From assembly GCA_002348465.1 (NCBI GenBank), contig DEBI01000081.1, positions 1 through 8,827 on the forward strand: a DNA stretch of 8,827 nt, in the 5' to 3' direction. Origin of the DNA: Gemmatimonadales bacterium UBA2960 (GTDB taxonomy: Bacteria; Gemmatimonadota; Gemmatimonadetes; Longimicrobiales; Gaopeijiaceae). Positions 1 to 5,747 of the stretch are shown piece by piece; position 1 is the stretch's first letter; the number at the start of each line of letters is the position of its first letter. The position numbers and the translations under genes are program-made. The notes beneath the pieces were generated by a model. It had not been told where the DNA came from, searched no databases, and worked only from the letters and a program-made list of their open reading frames with translations.

Positions 1-1
1 T

Positions 2-1237
2 GTCGACGATCAACCTGGAGTCACGCGAGACCGAAATTTCGCACATGCGGACTGGGCGGGCCGGAGCTTTCGAATAGTAGACACCGGTGGAGTGGTGGAG
101 GGCTCTGATGTAGGGATGGACGTGGCTATACGCGACCAGGCTATGATTGCTGTGGAACAGGCGGACGTGATCCTCTTCCTAGTTGATGGAAAGACAGGTG
201 TTCACCCCCTAGATGAGAGACTGGCGGAAGTCCTCCGGAAGGCTGACAAGCCAGTGTTGTTGGTCGTCAACAAGGTCGACAATCTGCCAAGAGATGAGGG
301 ATATCTTGAGTTCTGGTCTCTGGGAATTGGTTCGCCGACGCCTGTAAGTGCACTGTCAGGAAAGGGTTCCGGTGATCTGCTCGACTTGGTTCTAAGAAAT
401 TTGCCGAATTCCGGTGACCCCGCTTCGCAGCAGGACACTATTCGCGTGGCCGTAGTCGGAAAACCAAACGTAGGTAAGTCGAGTTTCGTGAATCGCTTGA
501 TTGGAGAGGAGCGGGCGGTGGTCTCAGAAGTAGCCGGAACTACACGCGATCCGGTCGACAGTGAGTTCAGATATCACGGTAGGGATTTGGTCTTCGTCGA
601 TACCGCTGGCCTTCGCCGCAAGACTCGTGTGAAGGACAGTATCGAGTACTACAGCGCCCTGAGGACTGATCGAGTCATTTACTCAGCGCATGTGTGTGTT
701 CTTCTGGTCGACGCGAGTGAAGAGGAGTTGCACGCGCAGGACGTTAAGATCGCTGAGAAGGCTTGGGAGGCGGGTCGGGGACTCGTACTGATAGCCAACA
801 AGTGGGATCTTGTCGAAAAGGATACCATGACCTCAGCTGAATGGAAGAAGAAAGTCCGTGAGCGGATCCCTTTTTTACAATGGGTTCCAATAATCTTCAC
901 ATCGGCACAGACGGGCCAAAGGGTGCGCCGTTGCCTGGACACAATCCTGTCGGTGAATAGTGAACGCTCAAGGCGGATAGAGACGCATGAAGTGAACGAG
1001 GTACTAGAGAAGCTGGTACGCCGACAACCGCCGCCTCATCACCGAGGTCGTGCGGTGAAAGTCAAGTACGGAACGCAAGCGTCTGTGCGTCCCCCGGTAT
1101 TTGCCCTCTTCGCTAACTTCCCGAAGGCGATACCGGAACACTACATTCGCTATCTCAATAACGGCTTCCGAGACTCGTGGTCATTCACAGGCACCCCGAT
1201 CCGGATCAGGATCCGTAGTGGTAAGGATGACGAATAG
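2..1237 (+). CDS. der: Ribosome-assembly GTPase Der (EngA), 5' end outside window
   Basis: Double-GTPase required for maturation of the 50S ribosomal subunit. The reading frame is open from base 2, so the fragment has 411 residues. Only about the first 30 residues, with the first P-loop, are missing. Seen in fragment numbering: first GTPase domain with PGVTRDR (5-11), DTGG (27-30) and NKVD (90-93); second GTPase domain with GKPNVGKSS (153-161), AGTTRD (178-183), DTAG (200-203), NKWD (266-269) and TSAQTG (300-305); then the C-terminal KH-like domain, roughly 320-411, including RGRAVKVKYGTQ and GTPIRIRIR. The linker between the GTPase domains is short and lacks the acidic stretch of E. coli Der, and there is no basic C-terminal tail. 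The GTG at 92 is an internal valine in VDTGGVVEG, not the start. The end overlaps plsY by 11 bp, implying coupled translation. Family assignment is secure. Confidence 0.97.
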   Translation, partial: VDDQPGVTRDRNFAHADWAGRSFRIVDTGGVVEGSDVGMDVAIRDQAMIAVEQADVILFLVDGKTGVHPLDERLAEVLRKADKPVLLVVNKVDNLPRDEGYLEFWSLGIGSPTPVSALSGKGSGDLLDLVLRNLPNSGDPASQQDTIRVAVVGKPNVGKSSFVNRLIGEERAVVSEVAGTTRDPVDSEFRYHGRDLVFVDTAGLRRKTRVKDSIEYYSALRTDRVIYSAHVCVLLVDASEEELHAQDVKIAEKAWEAGRGLVLIANKWDLVEKDTMTSAEWKKKVRERIPFLQWVPIIFTSAQTGQRVRRCLDTILSVNSERSRRIETHEVNEVLEKLVRRQPPPHHRGRAVKVKYGTQASVRPPVFALFANFPKAIPEHYIRYLNNGFRDSWSFTGTPIRIRIRSGKDDE

Positions 1238-1904
1238 TTTGACTTGGATACTTCTGGCACTTGCTTACGTAGTTGGGGCGACTCCGACGAGCTATTGGGT
1301 TGGATTGGCCGCTCACGACCTAGATCTCCGCGAACACGGCTCAGGAAACCTTGGTGCCACTAATGCACTGCGGGTTATGGGTTGGAAATCGGCGGTTCCC
1401 GTCCTCTTGGTGGATATAGGAAAAGGATGGGTCCCTGCCGCCCTGTTTCCCCCGTTAGCTGGGGTCGGGTTCGCATGGAGCTTTTTGTTTGGCCTGGCTG
1501 CCATTGGTGGGCACATGTTCAGCTTCTGGGTCGGATTCAAGGGCGGGAAGGGTATGGCCACCGGTGCTGGTGCACTCTTGGCGTTGGCTCCCACAGCTGT
1601 TCTGATAGGATTCATACTGTGGTTCTGCGTAACTCTGGGCAGCGGATACGTCTCACTCGCATCCGTTCTAGTCGCGGTGGCGATGCCCTTCATCATCGCA
1701 TTCACTCCCCACCAAGGGGGCGTGGAGCTTATTTGGTTGTCGAGTGGTTTGGCCGCGCTAATTGTCTGGAAGCACCGGACGAACGTCAGACGTCTAATCC
1801 GGGGTGAAGAGAACCGCTTCAATAGGACCTCGAAGGACGGTGATGGACAGAGCCCCCCACAAGATGTTTCAATCGATGTTAACTCTCCCGGCGATCAGGT
1901 ATGA
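1227..1904 (+). CDS. plsY: Acyl-phosphate:glycerol-3-phosphate acyltransferase PlsY
   Basis: Integral membrane enzyme that transfers an acyl group from acyl-phosphate to glycerol-3-phosphate, making lysophosphatidic acid, the first committed step of phospholipid synthesis. It has 225 residues when started at ATG 1227. All three family motifs are visible: SGNLGATNALR (39-49), the GHMFSFWVGFKGGKGMAT block (95-112) and HRTNVRRLIRGEENR (183-197). Hydrophobic segments around 5-24, 57-75, 82-100, 114-138, 142-162 and 166-182 fit the multi-helix fold. The frame is open upstream to 1101, but ATG 1227 places the usual short N-terminus directly before the first helix, so I chose it; it lies inside the end of der. 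A hydrophilic tail of about 28 residues after the third motif is longer than usual and low in complexity. Its stop overlaps the gpsA start as ATGA. The gpsA product supplies its acceptor substrate. Confidence 0.95.
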   Translation: MTNSLTWILLALAYVVGATPTSYWVGLAAHDLDLREHGSGNLGATNALRVMGWKSAVPVLLVDIGKGWVPAALFPPLAGVGFAWSFLFGLAAIGGHMFSFWVGFKGGKGMATGAGALLALAPTAVLIGFILWFCVTLGSGYVSLASVLVAVAMPFIIAFTPHQGGVELIWLSSGLAALIVWKHRTNVRRLIRGEENRFNRTSKDGDGQSPPQDVSIDVNSPGDQV

Positions 1905-2914
1905 GTGACGATCTGAGGACATCTGTTGTTGGGGCAGGTGCATGGGGCACCGCTCTCGCGTTGGTGCTTAATGACCGTGGACACAACGTGCGCCTATGGT
2001 CGTTTGAGTCCGAGGTAACCGAAAGCATCAGGAAGGGTCGGGGCAATCCCTACCTAGCGGGTGTGACTCTCCCAGAGACACTGAATGCAACATCCGATTT
2101 GGCCGAGGCGTTGGACGGAGCGGAATTAGTGCTGTCGGTAAGTCCGTCTCAAAAGGTACGAAGCGTTATGTCAGGTGCGGCACGCTACCTAGATCCAGAG
2201 GCCATCCTAGTGAGTGCCTCAAAAGGTATTGAAAAGGGAACGCTTAGCAGAATGGATGAAGTGCTTAGCGAGGTATTAGGGAGAGATATTCAAGACCGGT
2301 TTTGTGTCCTGTCTGGACCAAGCTTCGCGGACGAAGTCGCAAAGCGCGCACCTACTGCTGTCGTAGTAGCCAGTAGGGAGAAAGAAGTGGCCAATCGGGT
2401 CCAAGCGGCGTTTCAGACCCCTTGGTTCCGGCCATATACTAACAATGACGTTGTTGGCGTCGAGCTTGCTGGAGCTATGAAGAATGTCATGGCTCTAGCT
2501 GCTGGCATGGCTGCTGGACTAGGGCACTCGCACAATACGACTGCGGCGTTAATCACAAGAGGACTAGCTGAAATGACTCGACTTGGTGTCGCGCTCGGGG
2601 CACGGCCCGCTACGTTCTACGGGTTGGCCGGGATGGGCGACTTGGTCTTGACTTGCACGGGGTCTTTGAGTCGGAATAGAACAGTAGGGTATAGGTTGGG
2701 TCAGGGAGAGGATCTTGACATAATACTCTCCGATATGCGAGCGGTAGCGGAGGGAGTGAAGACCGCATCTGGATTAAGGGAGCTCGCCGGTCGATACGAC
2801 GTAGAAATCCCGATAACAGAGCAAGTCTGTGCCATCATAGAGGAGGGCAAGCCTCCAGCCGAAGCTCTTCATACTTTGATGATGCGGGACCCAAAGCCCG
2901 AGACATGGTCGTGA
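1901..2914 (+). CDS. gpsA: NAD(P)-dependent glycerol-3-phosphate dehydrogenase GpsA
   Basis: Cytosolic enzyme that reduces dihydroxyacetone phosphate to sn-glycerol-3-phosphate, the acceptor for the PlsY reaction encoded immediately upstream. The 337 residues match the usual family length. The N-terminal Rossmann domain starts with GAGAWGTALA (11-20). SASKGIEKG (106-113) contains the conserved Lys108, LSGPSFADEV follows at 137-146, and ELAGAMKNVMALAAG (188-202) contains the catalytic Lys194. The signature GLAGMGDLVLTCTGSLSRNR occupies 241-260, with TVGYRLGQG after it. The ATG at 1901 overlaps the plsY stop by 4 bp, an arrangement typical of translational coupling. There are no missing key residues. 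A gap of 25 bp leads to the MerR-type gene. The pairing of plsY with gpsA supports a lipid-precursor role. Confidence 0.97.
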   Translation: MSDDLRTSVVGAGAWGTALALVLNDRGHNVRLWSFESEVTESIRKGRGNPYLAGVTLPETLNATSDLAEALDGAELVLSVSPSQKVRSVMSGAARYLDPEAILVSASKGIEKGTLSRMDEVLSEVLGRDIQDRFCVLSGPSFADEVAKRAPTAVVVASREKEVANRVQAAFQTPWFRPYTNNDVVGVELAGAMKNVMALAAGMAAGLGHSHNTTAALITRGLAEMTRLGVALGARPATFYGLAGMGDLVLTCTGSLSRNRTVGYRLGQGEDLDIILSDMRAVAEGVKTASGLRELAGRYDVEIPITEQVCAIIEEGKPPAEALHTLMMRDPKPETWS

Positions 2915-2939
2915 CGCATGCCATCCATGAGAGAACCAA

Positions 2940-3317
2940 ATGACTGATCAGCCGCCTATAGCGAAAAAGGTCTACTACTCAATTGGTGAGGTTTGCGAAT
3001 TGGCAGGCCTGAAGGCCCACGTCCTGAGGTATTGGGAGAACCAGTTTGACGTACTGAAACCCGGGAAGAACCGAGCGGGAAATCGAGTCTACCGGTCTCG
3101 CGATGTGGAAGTCGTACTCCTCATAAGACACCTATTGTATGAAAAGAGATACACCATAGACGGAGCGAATCAGAAGCTCATAGAGATGAGGAGGGGTGGC
3201 GAGCTCAAAGAAGGGGCCAAGACCAAAGTAGCTGGTGAATTCCTATCAGGTATCAAGAGGGAGCTCGAGGAGCTCCGAGACGTGCTGACGATGCCATCAG
3301 AAGGCTCACGACCCTGA
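2940..3317 (+). CDS. MerR-type winged-helix transcriptional regulator
   Basis: Small DNA-binding protein of 125 residues. The N-terminal domain is a clear MerR helix-turn-helix: YYSIGEVCELAGLKAHVLRY (12-31), WENQF (32-36), a wing with GNRVYRSRDVE (47-57), then EKRYTIDGANQKLIE (68-82). The remainder, about 90-120, is charged and probably helical (KRELEELRDVL), suited to dimerisation. No effector-binding domain or metal-binding cysteine pattern follows, so the signal it senses, if any, cannot be read from the sequence. ATG 2940 has a GAGAG ribosome-binding site about 5 bases upstream. The stop at 3315-3317 overlaps the surE CTG start. As I recall, similar MerR-like proteins sit beside surE in other phyla, including Geobacter-type deltaproteobacteria, so the link may be old. 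Targets are unknown; autoregulation of this cluster is only a possibility. Confidence 0.9.
   Translation: MTDQPPIAKKVYYSIGEVCELAGLKAHVLRYWENQFDVLKPGKNRAGNRVYRSRDVEVVLLIRHLLYEKRYTIDGANQKLIEMRRGGELKEGAKTKVAGEFLSGIKRELEELRDVLTMPSEGSRP
3299..3304 (+). promoter_or_regulatory. Ribosome-binding site supporting the surE CTG start
   Basis: AGAAGG lies within the end of the merR gene, nine bases upstream of the CTG at 3314. It is a reasonable Shine-Dalgarno match at acceptable spacing. Together with the CTGA stop/start overlap it supports initiation at this non-standard codon. Confidence 0.5.
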
Positions 3318-4063
3318 ATATCCTGTGCACGAACGACGATGGCTATCTCTCTGTGGGGATAGGTGTGCTGCAGCGGGCAACCGCAACTCTCGGCGATGTT
3401 GTCACAGTTGCCCCGGACCGTGAGCAAAGCGCCACGAGCAACTCCTTGACCCTCCATCACCCATTAAGGTTACGCAGTTCCCAGGAGAGCGCATGGGTCG
3501 TCGATGGTACCCCAACGGACTGCGTCATCCTAGCGGTTAACTCTCTCCTCTCAGAACCGCCTGATCTATGCGTCTCTGGGGTCAATCACGGGTCTAACAT
3601 GGGTGAAGACGTGCTCTATTCGGGGACCGTAGCTGCGGCGATGGAAGCAACCTTGGCAGGCATCCCGTCCGTAGCCTTGTCGTGGTGTGGAGACTTTCCC
3701 GAGGAACTTCAGGCTTGCGACGAACTTGTGGCACGGGTTCTTGGAGAGATTCTGTCTCGGGGGCCGTTTCCCGAAGACGCACTATTCAATGTCAACTTCC
3801 CTGCGATCGATCCACGAGAGATACAGGGTATAAAAATCACGTCGCTTGGTCGTCGTCGCTATGCAGATTCGATCATCCGCGCCAAGGATCCGTCCGGCAA
3901 AGAGTATCACTGGATTGGCGGTGGCCAGGTCACCTGGCGGGGTTCTGAGGAGTCTGATTTCAGGGCAATAGATGACGGATTCATCTCCGTCACGCCGTTA
4001 CACCTAGACCTGACTAATTACTGCCTAATTGAGGAAGTGCAGGCGTGGAACCTGACGCTGTAA
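3314..4063 (+). CDS. surE: 5'/3'-nucleotidase SurE, CTG start
   Basis: Metal-dependent phosphatase acting on nucleoside monophosphates, associated with survival in stationary phase or stress. From CTG 3314 the protein has 249 residues, the normal family length, and begins M-N-I-L-C-T-N-D-D-G. This places the metal ligands at Asp8 and Asp9, Ser39 in REQSATSNS, and Asn91 in SGVNHGSNMG, matching classical SurE numbering. DGTPTD and LYSGTVAAAMEA are also typical. There is no in-frame ATG, GTG or TTG between the upstream stop (TGA 3236-3238) and GTG 3353. Starting at 3353 would delete the NDDG motif and the first strand, so CTG is the best start. The CTG overlaps the merR stop by 4 bp, and the 3' end overlaps pcm by 19 bp. 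The surE-pcm pairing is widespread in bacteria. Function is secure; the start codon is inferred from homology and would need experimental proof. Confidence 0.93.
   Translation: MNILCTNDDGYLSVGIGVLQRATATLGDVVTVAPDREQSATSNSLTLHHPLRLRSSQESAWVVDGTPTDCVILAVNSLLSEPPDLCVSGVNHGSNMGEDVLYSGTVAAAMEATLAGIPSVALSWCGDFPEELQACDELVARVLGEILSRGPFPEDALFNVNFPAIDPREIQGIKITSLGRRRYADSIIRAKDPSGKEYHWIGGGQVTWRGSEESDFRAIDDGFISVTPLHLDLTNYCLIEEVQAWNLTL
4031..4037 (+). promoter_or_regulatory. Ribosome-binding site deciding the pcm GTG start
   Basis: GAGGAAG sits seven bases before the GTG at 4045, inside the 3' end of surE. In the pcm frame a stop occurs at 4030-4032, so GTG 4045 is the only conventional start available upstream of the conserved region. 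Confidence 0.6.
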
Positions 4064-4719
4064 AGGATGCCGGCTATGCCGGGTTTAGACGTAAGCTGAT
4101 AGAAGAGATCAGAGGGCATGGTGTCGATGACCTAGAGATCCTTCAGCTTTTTGACAGGGTCCCTAGACATGAATTCCTACCCGAGGGAGTTCAACCCCGG
4201 GCGTATGAAGACGCACCCATCCCAATTGGATTCGGACAGACCGCATCACAGCCGTCGCTGCAGGCTTTCTATCTCTCGGTACTCCGGCCAACGCCTGACG
4301 ACGTCGTGCTTGAGATTGGTACGGGCTGCGGTTTCCTGACGGCGCTACTTAGCCTGATGGCGGACCGAGTCTATTCCGTTGAGCGAGTGCGAGAGTTATC
4401 ACAGCGATCCCGGAAAGCTCTAGATCATTTTGGCGTCAAGAATGCAGCACTCCTGGTGGGTGACGGGGCTATCGGCTGGAAAAAGTATGCCCCATTCGAC
4501 GTAATCGTCGTGTCAGCTGCGTCACCGACGGTTCCTGATCCGTTAGTGGACCAACTGTCGGATGGAGGACGGATGCTCATTCCGATTGGAACGAGAGAAG
4601 GGCAGGAGCTTATACTCGTGCAGAAGACCGGTTTTGCGGTAACACAGGAGCCCGTTGGGGGAGAGGTGACATTTGTGCCGCTCTTGAGTCGATTCGCTTG
4701 GGCAGACGAGCACGGGTAA
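4045..4719 (+). CDS. pcm: Protein-L-isoaspartate O-methyltransferase Pcm
   Basis: Cytosolic SAM-dependent enzyme that methylates L-isoaspartyl residues in aged proteins, starting their repair to aspartate. It has 224 residues from GTG 4045, about the usual family length. The N-terminal family segment includes RVPRHEFLP (38-46) and the substrate-site motif GQTASQPSLQAF (64-75) with Ser68. The SAM-binding glycine loop is VLEIGTGCGFLTALL (88-102), followed by VYSVER (109-114) with the ribose-binding acidic residue, GDGAIGW (139-145), and FDVIVVSAASPTVPDPLVDQ (151-170). The GGRMLIPIG strand (174-182) completes the fold. The start overlaps the surE end by 19 bp. The stop is six bases from the YqaA-type gene. 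The surE-pcm association is conserved in enterobacteria and pseudomonads, where both are tied to stationary-phase survival. No rpoS or nlpD follows here. Confidence 0.96.
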   Translation: MEPDAVKDAGYAGFRRKLIEEIRGHGVDDLEILQLFDRVPRHEFLPEGVQPRAYEDAPIPIGFGQTASQPSLQAFYLSVLRPTPDDVVLEIGTGCGFLTALLSLMADRVYSVERVRELSQRSRKALDHFGVKNAALLVGDGAIGWKKYAPFDVIVVSAASPTVPDPLVDQLSDGGRMLIPIGTREGQELILVQKTGFAVTQEPVGGEVTFVPLLSRFAWADEHG

Positions 4720-4725
4720 GGGAAG

Positions 4726-5385
4726 ATGTCTTTGCAACGTGCGACTACCGAGCCTAAGCGAGAGGCGGGTAAAAAGACCGCCCCCGCCCGACCGAATTTA
4801 CTTCGGGCGCTCTATGATTGGGTACTCCATTGGGCGAAAACGCCATACGCCGTTCCCGCACTCTTTCTTATCTCCGCGGCGGAATCCTCGTTTTTCCCGG
4901 TGCCTCCGGACCCCCTACTCCTTGCTCTCTGCCTCGGTGCAAGTCGCAAATCATTACGATTCGCGGCGATCTGCACAGTCGCATCCGTTCTAGGTGGGAT
5001 AGTAGGATACGCTATCGGTGCGGGAGCATGGAACGTGACCCAGGACTGGTTCTTTACCTACGTGCCGGGAGTGACCCCTGAGGCGTTCCAGGAAGTTCGT
5101 CAATTCTATGATAATAATGGGTTCGCAGCGATTTTTCTGGCCGGATTAACGCCGATCCCGTATAAAGTGTTCACGTTGGCTTCCGGTGTGTTCAGTATCA
5201 ACTTCTCTGTCTTCGTACTAGCATCAGTCTTGAGCCGCGGGCTTCGCTTCTTTTTGGTCGCCGCACTCGTTTACCGCTTCGGGCCAACAATTGAGAGATT
5301 CATCAACCTCCACTTCAACAGGTTGATTATCTGCTTTGGCGTGCTCTTTGTGGTCGGATTTTTGGCAATCGAGTTCTTGCTCTAA
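4726..5385 (+). CDS. YqaA-like DedA/VTT-domain membrane protein
   Basis: Inner-membrane protein of 219 residues, of the YqaA branch of the DedA/VTT (SNARE-associated Golgi) superfamily, whose members are implicated in lipid translocation and envelope homeostasis. A basic N-terminal tail (1-24) leads to a hydrophobic segment with ESSFFPVPPDPLL (53-65), a glycine-rich helix VASVLGGIVGYAIGAGAW (85-102), then FAAIFLAGLTPIPYKVFTLA (132-151), the re-entrant loop region with the hallmark TPIPYK. LSRGLRFFLVAALVYRFG and a last helix (about 198-219) follow. ATG 4726 has an AAGGGAAG ribosome-binding site directly before it. It is the last gene of the tightly packed cluster, six bases after pcm. Its position beside phospholipid-precursor genes fits a lipid-related job, but this is inference and the substrate is unknown. 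Confidence 0.88.
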   Translation: MSLQRATTEPKREAGKKTAPARPNLLRALYDWVLHWAKTPYAVPALFLISAAESSFFPVPPDPLLLALCLGASRKSLRFAAICTVASVLGGIVGYAIGAGAWNVTQDWFFTYVPGVTPEAFQEVRQFYDNNGFAAIFLAGLTPIPYKVFTLASGVFSINFSVFVLASVLSRGLRFFLVAALVYRFGPTIERFINLHFNRLIICFGVLFVVGFLAIEFLL

Positions 5386-5474
5386 GGTCAAGGCTTTATG
5401 AATTGGCCATAGTTGCATCAAGAAGCGGCGAAGCGCTCAGGGAGCAGCATATCCCCACGGTTGATCGTTAAAAG

Positions 5475-5489
5475 AAGCTCGGCGAGCTT
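5475..5489. repeat. Perfect inverted repeat upstream of the tRNA gene
   Basis: AAGCTC-GGC-GAGCTT can fold as a six-pair hairpin with a three-base loop. It ends 11 bases before the tRNA. There is no T-run after it, so it is not a standard intrinsic terminator. It may end the upstream cluster transcript weakly, act as an operator, or be chance. The rest of 5386-5474 shows no gene or clear promoter. Confidence 0.35.
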
Positions 5490-5500
5490 ACTCGCTATTA

Positions 5501-5574
5501 GCCCCCGTAGCTCAGCTGGATAGAGCGGGCGCCTCCTAAGCGCCAGGCCAGAGGTTCGAATCCTCTCGGGGGCA
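5501..5574 (+). tRNA. tRNA-Arg (anticodon CCT)
   Basis: A complete 74-base cloverleaf can be drawn by hand. The acceptor stem is GCCCCCG/CGGGGGC (5501-5507 with 5567-5573) plus discriminator A5574. The D stem is GCTC/GAGC (5510-5513 with 5523-5526). The anticodon stem GGCGC/GCGCC (5528-5532 with 5540-5544) encloses loop CTCCTAA, giving anticodon CCT at 5535-5537. The T stem AGAGG/CCTCT encloses TTCGAAT (5555-5561). All stems are fully paired. Anticodon CCU reads the arginine codon AGG. The CCA end is not encoded (CTG follows A73), so it must be added by nucleotidyltransferase. Confidence 0.96.
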
Positions 5575-5585
5575 CTGCCGCAGTG
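5573..5585. repeat. Small inverted repeat at the tRNA 3' end
   Basis: CACTG-CCG-CAGTG forms a five-pair stem beginning at the last acceptor base of the tRNA. It could assist 3' processing or termination of the tRNA precursor, but no T-run follows. Confidence 0.3.
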
Positions 5586-5604
5586 AAGAGGGTTACGATT
5601 GTTT

Positions 5605-5680
5605 CTCGGCTAAAGAGCGCATACAGGTCTTTGTCCCGAATGGCACATACCCTCATAAACAGAGGTGCTAGTTAACCGAG
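5605..5680. other. Non-coding stretch with long-range complementary arms
   Basis: Between the tRNA and the transporter leader no protein gene is visible. CTCGGCTAA (5605-5613) is complementary to TTAACCGAG (5672-5680) at all but one position. Between them, GGCA and CCTC can pair with GAGG and TGCT around an ATAAACA loop (about 5642-5670). This could be a structured RNA or the tail of the tRNA precursor. Without conservation data it is equally likely to be chance. Confidence 0.25.
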
Positions 5681-5687
5681 CGGCGCT

Positions 5688-5747
5688 TTGACAGCCTCAG
5701 TAGCCGTCTGTCATTTATTGGTAGGTGCACACTGACGGAGATCTGAC
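5688..5747 (+). promoter_or_regulatory. Promoter-like leader of the cation-chloride transporter gene (copy A)
   Basis: TTGACA (5688-5693) is a perfect -35 box. Candidate -10 boxes are TGTCAT at spacing 15 (4 of 6 matches to TATAAT) and TCATTT at spacing 17 (2 of 6). TGACAG (5689-5694) and CTGTCA (5708-5713) are perfect inverted arms around 13 bases, so a dimeric regulator could cover the promoter. Next come TTGGTAGGT and ACGGAGAT (5735-5742), with GGAG (5737-5740) seven bases before ATG 5748. Most of these elements recur in order before the small membrane-protein gene at 8181, which argues that they are functional. The regulator is unknown. Confidence 0.6.

Noticed and set aside
92..94. GTG at 92 as the der start
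   Set aside because: Conserved Der sequence (PGVTRDR and VDTGG) continues in frame upstream to base 2, so this codon is internal and the gene is cut by the window edge.
1101..1226. Longer plsY reading frame starting at 1101
   Set aside because: The extra 42 residues are the out-of-frame translation of the conserved der C-terminus and have no PlsY character; ATG 1227 gives the normal N-terminus.
3353..3355. GTG at 3353 as the surE start
   Set aside because: It would remove the NDDG metal-binding motif that is visible in frame just upstream.
4739..5081. Alternative + strand frames inside the YqaA-like gene
   Set aside because: Low-complexity arginine- and serine-rich translations overlapping a clear DedA/VTT gene in another frame.
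5501..5574. tRNA-Arg as an integration site of a mobile island covering 5575-8827
   Set aside because: I found no integrase, no direct repeat of the tRNA 3' end later in the window and no other mobile genes; only the 71-residue gene is compositionally unusual.
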